Of a DNA stretch of 42,371 bases, positions 1 through 8,254 are shown piece by piece. Location: positions 34,185 through 76,555 of the forward strand of contig DCCS01000039.1 in assembly GCA_002316015.1 (NCBI GenBank), read 5' to 3'. A program made the position numbers and the translations under genes. Origin of the DNA: Prevotellaceae bacterium UBA1075. GTDB lineage: Bacteria > Bacteroidota > Bacteroidia > Bacteroidales > Bacteroidaceae. The notes beneath the pieces were generated by a model. That model saw only the letters and a program-made list of their open reading frames with translations, ran no database searches and was not told where the DNA came from. The first letter of the stretch is position 1; each line of letters opens with the position of its first letter.

Positions 1-338
1 CATCCGCCAACGCGGCGCACTGCCTTTGTTCTGCTGCTGGCTTGGGGGAGTGGCTGCGCTTGGCTGAAAGCCGTAAGACATATGGTACAGGGAAGCGGTC
101 CCGGGAGGACAGTTGGCATCACGAAATGCCTTTTAGAGCCAAATTCTTTACGCCTGTAAAGCGATGGGGACACAGGGACAGCAACGCTTTTGCATAGTCC
201 CGCCCGCTTTTCCGTGTGCATTGTCCCTGTAGGGCGGGCCGCTGCCTGGTTTTTGCCATTTGCGCGCTTTCTGCGGCGTGAAACGCCCCGTGTGTGACAC
301 CTGCCTGGAGTGGCGGGCGTGCGGGCTTCCTGAGGGGG
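1..338. other. Unassigned flank downstream of uvrC
   Basis: No gene can be supported here. In related Bacteroidetes, dtd often follows uvrC, but no D-aminoacyl-tRNA deacylase motifs appear on the minus strand. Plus-strand frames from base 1 stay open for roughly 20 to 60 codons. One of them (stop at about 64-66) could be the end of a gene that starts outside the window, but none is recognisable. The stretch is GC-rich like the neighbouring core genes. Confidence 0.4.
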
Positions 339-2183
339 TCAAACGGGGGCTTCTTCGGGAGCGGATGTGGGGTGGAAGTGTGCGTGCAGGATCGTAGCCT
401 TCTGCTGTCCCACCACATCCGCGAGTGCCTCCTGGGAGGCTTCACGCATGCGCTTGACGCTGTGGAAAGCCTTGAGCAACAGTTCCTTGCTCTTGGGCCC
501 AATACCCTTGATGGAGTCTATCTCGCTGGCAATCTGGTGCTTGCTGCGCTTGTTGCGGTGGAATGTGATGGCGAAGCGGTGCACCTCGTCCTGGATGCGC
601 GTGAGCAGGCGGAAGAGCGGGGAGTCGGGCTTGCAGCCAATGGTGCGCGGTGGGAAGCCGAACAGCAGTTCGTGGGTGCGGTGGCGGTCGTCCTTGGCCA
701 GTCCGCCGATGGCGATGTCCAGGTGCAGTTCGTCCTCCACCACTTGCCTCACCGCCTCCATCTGCCCCCGCCCTCCATCGGTGATGATGAGGTCGGGCAG
801 GGGAGTCCCTTCCTCCTTCATCCGGGTGTAGCGGCGTCGCACCACCTCCTGCATGCTGGCATAGTCGTCGGGGCCTGTGACCGTGCGTATGTTGTACTTG
901 CGGTATTCCTGCTTGCTGGGCTTTCCCATGCGGAACACCACGCAGGCGGCCACGGCGTCCTGTCCGCTGATGTTCGAGTTGTCGAAGCACTCGATGTGGG
1001 CGGGCATGCGTGACATTCCCAGGAGCTCCTGGAGTTCCTTGAGCATGCGTGTCAGCTTTTGCTCGGGGTTCAGTTTGTCGGCCTGCTTGATGCGGTCGGC
1101 CTTGTACTGGAGGACGTTCAGTTTGCTCAGTTCTACGAGTTTTCGCTTCTCGCCCTTCTGTGGGACGGTAACGGTGACACCCTCCAGCGGAAGTTCCACG
1201 GGGAACGGTACTATAACCTCCTTGCTCTCACTGCCGTAACGCTGCCTCATCTCCACTATTCCTGCAACCAGCAGGTCCTCCCCGGTCTCATCGAGACGCT
1301 TTGTGTACTCAAAGGTGAAGGCTTGGTTGATGCTGCCGTTTGTGACGTGCAGGTAGTTGATGTAGGCCGCGCGCTCGTGGTTTTCGATGTTGAACACATC
1401 CACGTTGTGTATGGTGCGGCTCACCACCTCGCTTCGGCTGCGGTAGTTGTCCAGCAGCAGGTACTTGCGCTTCACCTGTTCGGCCTCCTCGAAGCGCATC
1501 TCGGCGGCGAGGGCCTGCATCTGCTCCATGAGCTGGTGCTCGACCTGTGCCGTGTTTCCCTTGAGTATCTCCTCGGCCTCGGCGATGTCCCTCATGTAGT
1601 CGTCATGGCTCTGCAGTCCCACACAGGGAGCCTTGCAGTTCTTGATGTGGTATTCGAGGCACGCCTTGTGCTTCTTTCTCTCGATGCTCTCCTGTGTGAT
1701 GCACTCGTGGCAGTGGCGCAGGGGGTAGAGGTTGCGTATGAGCTCGAGCAGTGCGTTCATGGTGGGAATGTGGCTGTAGGGGCCATAATACGTGCCGTGG
1801 CGGCGGTCGATGATGCGCGTCTGGAAGATGCGGGGGAAGTACTCGTGCGTCACCACGATGCTGGGATAGGTCTTCCCGTCCTTGAGCAGGATGTTGTAGC
1901 GCGGGTTCCACTGCTTGATGAGGTTGTTCTCCAGCAGCAAGGCGTCCTCCTCGGTGTTGACCACGATGTAGCGTATGTCGCGTATCTTGCTCACCAGGAT
2001 GGCTGTCTTGCGGTTCTGGTGCTCCTTTGAGAAATAGGAATAGACGCGCCTCTTGAGGTTCTTGGCCTTGCCCACATAGATGATGGTGCCCGTGTCGTCG
2101 AGATACTGGTAACAGCCGGGGCGTTCGGGCAGGTTGAGCACGATGCCGCGCAGGTACTCCTGCAGGTTCTTCTTTCCCTCCAT
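339..2183 (-). CDS. uvrC: Excinuclease ABC subunit C
   Basis: UvrC makes the two incisions around a DNA lesion after UvrA and UvrB have located it, in cytoplasmic nucleotide excision repair. The 614-residue product has the family's full order. It begins with an N-terminal GIY-YIG nuclease (PGCYQYL near residue 25, then IYVGKAKNLKRR). A UVR helical motif that contacts UvrB follows at about 220-245 (AEMRFEEAEQVK). Next is the RNase H-like nuclease (IECFDNSNISG, then ITDGGRGQ), and last a tandem helix-hairpin-helix end (IKGIGPKSKELLLKAF). I start at the ATG at 2183 because conserved sequence begins right after it; an upstream in-frame start would add 25 residues unlike the family. It is the last visible gene of the mnmG-apt-uvrC set, 92 nt after apt. 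Length is normal. Confidence 0.96.
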   Translation of the reverse strand: MEGKKNLQEYLRGIVLNLPERPGCYQYLDDTGTIIYVGKAKNLKRRVYSYFSKEHQNRKTAILVSKIRDIRYIVVNTEEDALLLENNLIKQWNPRYNILLKDGKTYPSIVVTHEYFPRIFQTRIIDRRHGTYYGPYSHIPTMNALLELIRNLYPLRHCHECITQESIERKKHKACLEYHIKNCKAPCVGLQSHDDYMRDIAEAEEILKGNTAQVEHQLMEQMQALAAEMRFEEAEQVKRKYLLLDNYRSRSEVVSRTIHNVDVFNIENHERAAYINYLHVTNGSINQAFTFEYTKRLDETGEDLLVAGIVEMRQRYGSESKEVIVPFPVELPLEGVTVTVPQKGEKRKLVELSKLNVLQYKADRIKQADKLNPEQKLTRMLKELQELLGMSRMPAHIECFDNSNISGQDAVAACVVFRMGKPSKQEYRKYNIRTVTGPDDYASMQEVVRRRYTRMKEEGTPLPDLIITDGGRGQMEAVRQVVEDELHLDIAIGGLAKDDRHRTHELLFGFPPRTIGCKPDSPLFRLLTRIQDEVHRFAITFHRNKRSKHQIASEIDSIKGIGPKSKELLLKAFHSVKRMREASQEALADVVGQQKATILHAHFHPTSAPEEAPV

Positions 2184-2275
2184 GTGATTGCGCTTTTGCA
2201 GTGTTTTCGTGTGCTTCGCGGCATGCGCGGGGGTGTCCCTTGCCTTTGTGGCCACCATCGCGCACGGGTTTATGG

Positions 2276-2806
2276 TCAGATTTTGATGAGTGCGGTCATC
2301 TCCACGGAGTCGTCAAATACGGCTCTTCCGTTGAGCCCCTCGCCCGTGAGTTCGATGATGAAGTTGATGTAGGTGTTCTGCGGGTGGAACTTCTGCACCA
2401 GGTTGTAGGCCGCCTTCATGCTTCCGCCTGTGGCCAGGAGGTCGTCATGCAGGAGCACCACATCCTTCTCGGTGATGGCGTCCTTGTGAATCTCGATGGT
2501 GTCCTTGCCGTACTCCTTCATGTATGATTCCTGGAGCGTGTCGGCGGGCAGTTTGCCGGTCTTGCGGCACATGACGAATCCTGCGTTCAGTTTGACGGCA
2601 AGCGCGGCTCCGAGCACAAAGCCCCGGCTCTCGATGCCCACCACCTTGGTGATGCCCTTGTCTTTGTAGAGGTCGTTCAGCTCGTTGACCATGATGCGCA
2701 TGCACTTGGCACTCTTGAACAGCGTGCTCACGTCCTTGAACTGGATTCCCGGTATGGGGAAGTCAGGCACGTTGCGTAGGTTCTTCAGTAAAGTCTTGTT
2801 GTTCAT
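2276..2806 (-). CDS. apt: Adenine phosphoribosyltransferase
   Basis: This enzyme salvages adenine by joining it to PRPP to give AMP and pyrophosphate, in the cytoplasm. The 176-residue product has the usual length and pattern: FPIPGIQFKD near the N-terminus, GIESRGFVLGAALA in the middle, and the PRPP loop VLLHDDLLATGGS. In that loop the paired Asp residues are kept, but His replaces the usual hydrophobic residue before them and Ser replaces the usual Thr at the end; both are mild changes. The ATG at 2806 is preferred over a TTG at 2815. It lies 48 nt after mnmG and before uvrC, so it is probably cotranscribed; no separate promoter is visible. Confidence 0.95.
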   Translation of the reverse strand: MNNKTLLKNLRNVPDFPIPGIQFKDVSTLFKSAKCMRIMVNELNDLYKDKGITKVVGIESRGFVLGAALAVKLNAGFVMCRKTGKLPADTLQESYMKEYGKDTIEIHKDAITEKDVVLLHDDLLATGGSMKAAYNLVQKFHPQNTYINFIIELTGEGLNGRAVFDDSVEMTALIKI

Positions 2807-2839
2807 TGTCAGCAACTTGTTGTTAAAGTGTTGTATCTT

Positions 2840-2855
2840 TGTTTCACGTGGAACT
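2840..2855. other. parS-like ParB binding site
   Basis: TGTTTCACGTGGAACT matches the general bacterial parS consensus TGTTTCACGTGAAACA at 14 of 16 positions, including the whole CACGTG core. Its last base is the first base of the mnmG stop codon (2855-2857), so it lies almost wholly in the mnmG-apt gap. In many bacteria parS sites and mnmG (gidA) lie near oriC and parAB. ParB binding is inferred from the match alone; parAB are not in the window. Confidence 0.5.
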
Positions 2856-4726
2856 CAGCGGTTCATCAGTACCAACAGCACGCTGATGTCGCTGGGGCTC
2901 ACACCCGGTATGCGGCTTGCCTGTGCCAGGGTTTCGGGGTCGACGCGCGCGAGTTTCTGGCGTGCCTCGGTAGAGAGCGAGTGCAGGGTGTGGTAGTCAA
3001 ACTTCCCCCTGATGCGTATGTTCTCCAGGCGTTGGATCTTGTCGGCGTTCTGACGCTCCCGCATGATGTATCCGGCGTATTTCACCCTCACCTCTGCCGC
3101 TTCGGCTATTTCTTCCCTGCGGTCGGTGATGCTTGCCAGTCTCTCGTGTAGTGCGGGAATCAGCGGGGAGAGGTTGGCGAAGGTAAGCATGGGGCGTGAC
3201 AGCAGGTCGTAGAGTTTGCACCCGCGCTGCAGGGGCTCGCATCCAAGTGCCTCCAGTCCACTGTTGATGTGGTTCGGCTTCACTGAGTAGTCCTTGCAGA
3301 AGATGATGAGTGACTCTATCTGTTCCTTCTTGCATAGCCAGTGCTGTAGACGCCCGGTGGTGGCCAGACCCGCCCGGTGGCTTCGCTCGGTGAGGCGAGC
3401 GTCGGCATCGTCCTGCCTCAGCAGGATGCGGTACTCGGCGCGGCTGGTGAACATGCGGTACGGCTCGTCCACCCCTTTGGTCACCAGGTCGTCGATGAGC
3501 ACGCCTATGTAGGACTCGTCGCGCTTCATGACAAATGGTTCGGAACCTCCGCATTTCAACGCCGCGTTCATGCCTGCCACCAGTCCCTGCCCTGCGGCTT
3601 CCTCATAACCTGTGGTACCATTGACCTGCCCTGCCATGAACAGGCCGTCAATGACCTTTGACTCCAGTGAGTGCCGCAACTGTGTGGGGTCGAAATAATC
3701 GTATTCGATGGCATATCCGGGACGGTAAATCTGCAAGTCTCGGAAGGCGGGCACCAGGCGCAGAGCCTCCACCTGCGCGTCAATGGGCAGGCTGCTACTG
3801 AATCCGTTCAGGTAGTACTCGTTGGTGTCGCTGCCCTCTGGCTCCAGGAAGAGCATGTGCTCCGTCTTGTCGGCAAAGGTGACCAGCTTGGTCTCGATGC
3901 TTGGGCAGTAGCGCGGACCAATGCTTTTTATTTGCCCGTTGAACAGCGGGGAGTCGGGCAGGGATGCCTTGAGCCGGTCGTGTACCCGCTCGTTGGTGTA
4001 GGTAATCCAGCAGGGCAACTGTTCCATGGGTCTCCGCTCGCCCATGAAGGAGAACTTGTGGAAGTCGTCCTCGCCGTCCTGGCGCTGCATCTCGTCGAAG
4101 TGCACGCTGCGCCCGTCTATCCTCACGGGTGTGCCCGTCTTCATCCTTCCGGTGGTGATGCCGTGCCTGGTGATGCTCTCGGTGAGGTGCAGGCTGGGAG
4201 GCTCCGCGCAGCGTCCGCCAGGCCACTTGACCCTGCCGATGTGCATGAGGCCGTTGAGAAACGTGCCCGTCGTGATGATGACGCAACGGGCGCGTATCTC
4301 CACGCCCAGGTAGGTGGAAACTCCTGTCACACGGCCATCGCTCACGAGCAGTTCGCGCACCTGGTCCTGCCACACGCCCAGGTTGCCGGTGTGGTCCAGC
4401 ACCTCCCTCCATGCCCAGATGTACTTGCCCCTGTCGCACTGGGCGCGGGGACTCCACATGGCCGGGCCCTTGCTCCGGTTGAGCATGCGGAACTGTATGG
4501 CGGTGCGGTCGGCCACCTCGCCGGTGTGCCCGCCCAGCGCGTCCACCTCGCGGACAATCTGCCCCTTGGCGATACCGCCCACGGCGGGGTTGCAGCTCAT
4601 CTGCGCGATCTTGTTCATGTCCATGGTCACCAGACAGGTGCTGGCTCCCATGCGGGCACTTGCGCAGGCCGCCTCGCAGCCCGCGTGGCCGCCTCCCACC
4701 ACCACCACGTCATATCTCAATTCCAT
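2855..4726 (-). CDS. mnmG: tRNA uridine-34 5-carboxymethylaminomethyl synthesis enzyme MnmG (GidA)
   Basis: MnmG, with MnmE, modifies carbon 5 of the wobble uridine of several tRNAs, using FAD, NADH and a methylene-folate donor. The 623-residue product opens with the Rossmann motif VVVVGGGHAGCEAA at residues 6-19. It continues with NPAVGGIAKGQ, the TTGTFLNG stretch, and the conserved AGQVNGTTGYEEAAGQG. The C-terminal helical tRNA/MnmE-binding region is present (KYAGYIMRE, then RIPGVSPSDISVL). I chose the ATG at 4726 because MELRYDVVVVGGG is the standard beginning; a longer frame to 4822 would add 32 residues unlike the family. It is first in the mnmG-apt-uvrC set and divergent from frdC, with a -7 box about 46-53 nt upstream. 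Confidence 0.97.
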   Translation of the reverse strand: MELRYDVVVVGGGHAGCEAACASARMGASTCLVTMDMNKIAQMSCNPAVGGIAKGQIVREVDALGGHTGEVADRTAIQFRMLNRSKGPAMWSPRAQCDRGKYIWAWREVLDHTGNLGVWQDQVRELLVSDGRVTGVSTYLGVEIRARCVIITTGTFLNGLMHIGRVKWPGGRCAEPPSLHLTESITRHGITTGRMKTGTPVRIDGRSVHFDEMQRQDGEDDFHKFSFMGERRPMEQLPCWITYTNERVHDRLKASLPDSPLFNGQIKSIGPRYCPSIETKLVTFADKTEHMLFLEPEGSDTNEYYLNGFSSSLPIDAQVEALRLVPAFRDLQIYRPGYAIEYDYFDPTQLRHSLESKVIDGLFMAGQVNGTTGYEEAAGQGLVAGMNAALKCGGSEPFVMKRDESYIGVLIDDLVTKGVDEPYRMFTSRAEYRILLRQDDADARLTERSHRAGLATTGRLQHWLCKKEQIESLIIFCKDYSVKPNHINSGLEALGCEPLQRGCKLYDLLSRPMLTFANLSPLIPALHERLASITDRREEIAEAAEVRVKYAGYIMRERQNADKIQRLENIRIRGKFDYHTLHSLSTEARQKLARVDPETLAQASRIPGVSPSDISVLLVLMNR

Positions 4727-4771
4727 CTTGGTCTGTTCTCCTCGCCTTGCGCGATGCGTTTGTTCGGGTCG

Positions 4772-4779
4772 CAAAAATA
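4772..4779 (-). promoter_or_regulatory. Promoter -7 box for mnmG
   Basis: On the minus strand this reads TATTTTTG, an exact match to the Bacteroidetes TAnnTTTG element. It predicts a transcript start near 4765 and a leader of about 40 nt. No good TTTG lies 19 nt upstream, so the -33 element is weak or absent. Confidence 0.5.
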
Positions 4780-4809
4780 AGGTTTTCTGCCAACATTTGC
4801 GGGCAAATC

Positions 4810-4840
4810 TTGGCCAAATCACAAATTTGGCATAAATTTG
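4810..4840 (+). promoter_or_regulatory. Promoter of the frd operon with an internal inverted repeat
   Basis: TTGG (4810-4813), 19 nt, then TAAATTTG (4833-4840) fit the Bacteroidetes promoter form. The transcript would start near 4847, giving a leader of about 70 nt before frdC. A 7-bp inverted repeat, GCCAAAT/ATTTGGC (4813-4819 and 4825-4831), lies between the two elements, where a bound regulator would block polymerase. That role is inferred. Confidence 0.55.
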
Positions 4841-4917
4841 TTCCGATATTGAGTACCCATTTATAGGTATGTACGCGAGCGAGACAACAAAATTCTATAA
4901 TCAAATTCAGTTAATTT

Positions 4918-5763
4918 ATGTGGTTAATTAAATCATCCATCGGCAGGAAGGTGGTAATGTCCGTGACCGGCATTGCCCTCATCCTGTTCTTGACGTTCCA
5001 CGCGTCGATGAATGTGGTGGCTCTCTTCAGTGCCAGAGGTTACAACATGATCTGTGAGTTCCTCGGGGCCAACTGGTATGCCGTGGTGGCTACCCTGGGC
5101 CTGGCTGCCCTGGTGGCCCTGCACTTCATCTATGCCATCTGGCTCACCCTGCAGAACCGCAAGGCACGCGGCAACAACCGCTACGAGGTCACCCACAAGC
5201 CCGAAAAGGTGGAATGGGCAAGCCAGAACATGCTGGTGCTGGGCATCATCGTCATCCTGGGCATGGCCCTGCACCTCTACAATTTCTGGTACAACATGAT
5301 GTGGGCTGAACTCACTGGCGCCGAGGGCGCCATCGCGCCCTCGGACGGCGTTGCCTTCATCGCCAGGACTTTCTCCTGCCCCTGCTACACGGTGGCCTAC
5401 CTGGTGTGGCTCGCAGCCCTGTGGCTTCACCTGAACCATGGTTTCTGGAGCGCCATGCAGACTCTTGGCTGGAACGGCAAGGTGTGGTTCTGCCGCTGGA
5501 GAGCCATAGGCTGTGTCTATAACACCATCATCGTGCTGATGTTTGCGGCCGTGGCCGTGGCCTTCTCTTGTGGCTACCGTCCCGCCGACTGTCAGGAGGT
5601 GTGCGGCCAGGGTGCCCGCACCGAGACAGCCTGTCCCATGAAGGGCGGTTGTCCCCGGGGTGAGGGCAAGCCCGCCGGGTGCCAGGACAAGTGCCAGGGC
5701 AAGTGTGGCGAGTGCCCCAACCAGTGCGGCCGTGAGGCCCGTTGTGGTGGATGCGCCCAGTAA
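4918..5763 (+). CDS. frdC: Fumarate reductase / succinate dehydrogenase cytochrome b subunit, with Cys-rich tail
   Basis: This is the membrane anchor of the quinol:fumarate reductase, which passes electrons from menaquinol to FrdB and FrdA at the inner membrane. Five hydrophobic segments are visible at about residues 10-35, 52-78, 104-124, 155-175 and 196-216. His residues at 28, 69, 119, 171 and 174 lie in or next to them and include the likely haem ligands. Residues 1-216 are the ordinary subunit. Residues 217-281 are an added tail with 12 Cys, rich in CxxC-like spacing and lacking hydrophobic stretches. The ATG at 4918 follows a well-formed promoter. It is first in the frdC-frdA-frdB operon; frdA begins 42 nt after the stop. 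Confidence 0.93.
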   Translation: MWLIKSSIGRKVVMSVTGIALILFLTFHASMNVVALFSARGYNMICEFLGANWYAVVATLGLAALVALHFIYAIWLTLQNRKARGNNRYEVTHKPEKVEWASQNMLVLGIIVILGMALHLYNFWYNMMWAELTGAEGAIAPSDGVAFIARTFSCPCYTVAYLVWLAALWLHLNHGFWSAMQTLGWNGKVWFCRWRAIGCVYNTIIVLMFAAVAVAFSCGYRPADCQEVCGQGARTETACPMKGGCPRGEGKPAGCQDKCQGKCGECPNQCGREARCGGCAQ

Positions 5764-5805
5764 TGTGGAACCATGAACAATCCTAACAAACAAACAGAAA
5801 GAGTT

Positions 5806-7788
5806 ATGGCAAAGACAATAGATTCAAAAATCCCTGAGGGTCTTGTAGCGGAGAAATGGACTAACTACAAGGCTCATCAGCGCTTGGTGAACCCCAAGAA
5901 CAAGCTGAAGCTGGACGTCATCGTGGTAGGCACGGGTCTTGCGGGAGCCAGCGCGGCCGCCTCACTGGGCGAGATGGGCTTCAATGTGTATAATTTCTGC
6001 ATCCAGGACTCGCCACGCCGCGCCCACTCCATAGCAGCCCAGGGCGGTATCAATGCCGCCAAGAACTACCAGAACGACGGCGACTCGGTGTACCGCCTGT
6101 TCTACGACACCGTGAAGGGGGGTGACTACCGTGCCCGCGAGGCCAATGTGTATCGTCTGGCCGAGGTGAGCAACGCCATCATCGACCAGTGCGTGGCCCA
6201 GGGTGTCCCCTTTGCGCGTGAGTATGGTGGCATGCTGGCCAACCGATCCTTTGGCGGCGCGCAGGTGAGCCGCACCTTCTATGCCAAGGGCCAGACGGGA
6301 CAGCAGCTGCTGCTCGGAGCTTACAGTTCGCTCTCGCGCCAGGTGCATGCCGGCAAGGTGAAGCTCTACACCCGCTACGAGATGGAGGACGTGGTACTGG
6401 TGGACGGACGCGCGCGTGGCATTATAGCCAAGAACTTGATTACGGGGAAGTTGGAACGTTTCTCGGCCAATGCCGTTGTGATAGCCACGGGAGGTTATGG
6501 CAACACTTACTTCCTCAGCACCAACGCGATGGGATGCAACTGCACCGCTGCTATCCAGTGCTATCGCAAAGGCGCTTACATGGCCAATCCCTCGTACGTG
6601 CAGATCCATCCCACCTGCATACCCGTGCATGGCGACAAGCAGTCGAAGTTGACTCTGATGTCAGAGTCGCTGCGTAACGACGGCCGCATCTGGGTGCCCA
6701 AGAAACTTGAGGACGCCAAGGCGCTGCAGGCCGGAACGAAGCAGGGCTACGAGATTCCCGAGGAGGACCGTGACTATTATCTTGAGCGCCGTTATCCCGC
6801 GTTCGGCAACCTCGTTCCCCGTGACGTGGCCTCGCGCGCGGCCAAGGAGCGCTGCGACAAGGGCTATGGTGTGAACAGCACCGGCCTGGCCGTGTTCCTG
6901 GACTTCAGCGAGAGCATCCAGCGCCTGGGTATCGACGAGATCCGCCAGCGTTACGGCAACCTCTTCGACATGTACGAAGAGATTACCGATGTGAACCCCG
7001 GTGAGAAGGCATGCACCGTGAACGGCGTGGATTACTACTATCCCATGATGATTTTCCCTGCCATCCACTATACCATGGGCGGTATCTGGGTGGACTACGA
7101 GTTGCAGACATCCATTCCCGGGCTCTTTGCCATCGGCGAGTGCAACTTCTCCGACCATGGAGCCAACCGCCTGGGAGCAAGTGCCCTGATGCAAGGGCTG
7201 GCCGACGGTTACTTTGTGCTGCCTTATACCATACAGAATTATCTGGCCGACCAGAGCATCTGGCCACGCCTCTCCACCGACATGCCCGAGTTTGCCGAGG
7301 CCGAGAAGGGTGTCGAGGCCGAGATTGACCGCCTGATGAACATCAAGGGAAAGCGCTCGGTGGACTCCATCCACAAGGAACTGGGACACATCATGTGGGA
7401 GCATGTGGGCATGAGCCGCACCAAAGCCGGGCTGGAGGAAGGCCTCAAACTGCTCAGCGACATCCGAAAGGAGTTCAACACCAACCTGTTCATTCCCGGC
7501 GCCAAGGAGGGATTGAACGTGGAGCTGGACAAGGCCATCCACTTGCGCGACTTCATCATCATGGGTGAGCTCATCGCTTATGACGCGCTGCATCGCGACG
7601 AGTCCTGCGGCGGACACTTCCGCGAGGAGTACCAGACCGAGGAAGGCGAGGCAAAGCGTGACGACAAGAACTTCTTCTACGTGGGCTGCTGGGAGTACCA
7701 GGGGCAGGACGAGAAGGCGCCCGAACTCATCAAGGAGCCTCTGCATTACGAGATAATCAAGGTTCAGCAGCGCAACTATAAGAATTAA
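5806..7788 (+). CDS. frdA: Fumarate reductase / succinate dehydrogenase flavoprotein subunit
   Basis: FrdA is the catalytic subunit that reduces fumarate to succinate on a covalently bound FAD, held on the cytoplasmic face by FrdC through FrdB. The 660-residue product has the N-terminal FAD site GTGLAG (42-47). RRAHSIAAQGG contains His74, the expected FAD attachment residue. It also has the substrate-binding HPT motif and the C-terminal FAD segment FSDHGANRLGASALMQG. I chose the ATG at 5806 (MAKTIDSK) with a purine-rich AGAAAGAG just upstream, rather than the ATG at 5773. Length and sequence suit the Bacteroidetes form. An S23-type gene separates it from frdB, which is unusual for an operon that is normally compact. 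Confidence 0.97.
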   Translation: MAKTIDSKIPEGLVAEKWTNYKAHQRLVNPKNKLKLDVIVVGTGLAGASAAASLGEMGFNVYNFCIQDSPRRAHSIAAQGGINAAKNYQNDGDSVYRLFYDTVKGGDYRAREANVYRLAEVSNAIIDQCVAQGVPFAREYGGMLANRSFGGAQVSRTFYAKGQTGQQLLLGAYSSLSRQVHAGKVKLYTRYEMEDVVLVDGRARGIIAKNLITGKLERFSANAVVIATGGYGNTYFLSTNAMGCNCTAAIQCYRKGAYMANPSYVQIHPTCIPVHGDKQSKLTLMSESLRNDGRIWVPKKLEDAKALQAGTKQGYEIPEEDRDYYLERRYPAFGNLVPRDVASRAAKERCDKGYGVNSTGLAVFLDFSESIQRLGIDEIRQRYGNLFDMYEEITDVNPGEKACTVNGVDYYYPMMIFPAIHYTMGGIWVDYELQTSIPGLFAIGECNFSDHGANRLGASALMQGLADGYFVLPYTIQNYLADQSIWPRLSTDMPEFAEAEKGVEAEIDRLMNIKGKRSVDSIHKELGHIMWEHVGMSRTKAGLEEGLKLLSDIRKEFNTNLFIPGAKEGLNVELDKAIHLRDFIIMGELIAYDALHRDESCGGHFREEYQTEEGEAKRDDKNFFYVGCWEYQGQDEKAPELIKEPLHYEIIKVQQRNYKN

Positions 7789-7793
7789 ATAAT

Positions 7794-7830
7794 GGGTTTT
7801 AGGGTTGTAAGGTTATAAGGTTGCCAGGCC
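7794..7830. repeat. Left inverted repeat of the S23 cassette
   Basis: This stretch starts five bases after the frdA stop and holds several GGTT-type units (GGGTTTTAGGGTTGTAAGG, then two more). It pairs imperfectly, in opposite orientation, with the CCTnAAAAC-rich stretch at 8207-8252, so the two bracket the small gene between them. Confidence 0.6.
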
Positions 7831-7845
7831 TAAAGACGCAGTGCC

Positions 7846-8205
7846 ATGATGGGACTACACAAGAATCTTGAGGTACGGAGAAAGCCCATGCGCCTTACGG
7901 AGGAGATGTATAGGATAACAAAGTCTTTTCCGATGGGGGAATTGTTAGGTCCCGTCAGTCAGACGAGAAGGGCAGCGGTGTCCGTTCCCTCCAACATAGC
8001 CGAGGGATATGGATGCCCAGGCAATGCCCAGGTGCTGCATTTCCAGTACATGGCAATGGGCTTTTCCAATGGACAGGACATGCAGATGTTCATCCCCAGG
8101 CAGCAATCCTTTGTCTGTGACGAGGATTATGCAAAGGTTGATGGTCTGAATGATGAGGTTAGCAAGATGCTGTCTTCGTTAATCCACAAGTGCTCGTGTC
8201 AATAG
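7846..8205 (+). CDS. Four-helix bundle protein, S23 / 23S rRNA intervening-sequence family
   Basis: The 119-residue product matches the S23/four-helix-bundle family: an N-terminal LEVRRKPMRLTEEMYRITKSFP helix region, then SQTRRAAVSVPSNIAEGYG, the family's signature. The second half (GFSNGQDMQMFIPRQQ) departs from the usual E-rich helix and the end is short, so it may be partly decayed. The family occurs as intervening sequences in 23S rRNA genes and is related to the Avd protein of diversity-generating retroelements; its function here is unknown. The gene sits inside the frd operon, framed by inverted repeats. Two ATGs (7846, 7849) are equally possible. Confidence 0.8.
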   Translation: MMGLHKNLEVRRKPMRLTEEMYRITKSFPMGELLGPVSQTRRAAVSVPSNIAEGYGCPGNAQVLHFQYMAMGFSNGQDMQMFIPRQQSFVCDEDYAKVDGLNDEVSKMLSSLIHKCSCQ

Positions 8206-8206
8206 G

Positions 8207-8252
8207 CTAAACCTTAAAACCTCAAAACCTCAAAGCCTCAAAACCTCAAAAG
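8207..8252. repeat. Right inverted repeat of the S23 cassette
   Basis: About five units of CCTnAAAAC run up to three bases before the frdB start codon. In reverse complement they resemble the GGTT units at 7794-7830. Because they occupy the place of the frdB leader they may alter frdB translation. Confidence 0.65.
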
Positions 8253-8254
8253 AA

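Noticed and set aside
294..1013. Long plus-strand frame opposite uvrC
   Set aside because: It mirrors the coding strand of a well-conserved gene; GC-rich DNA leaves the opposite frame open. No domain is visible.
3671..4780. 369-codon plus-strand frame opposite mnmG
   Set aside because: Same explanation; its composition (many Val, His, Gly) is typical of an antisense shadow.
6661..7746. 361-codon minus-strand frame opposite frdA
   Set aside because: Shadow of frdA, with no recognisable motifs.
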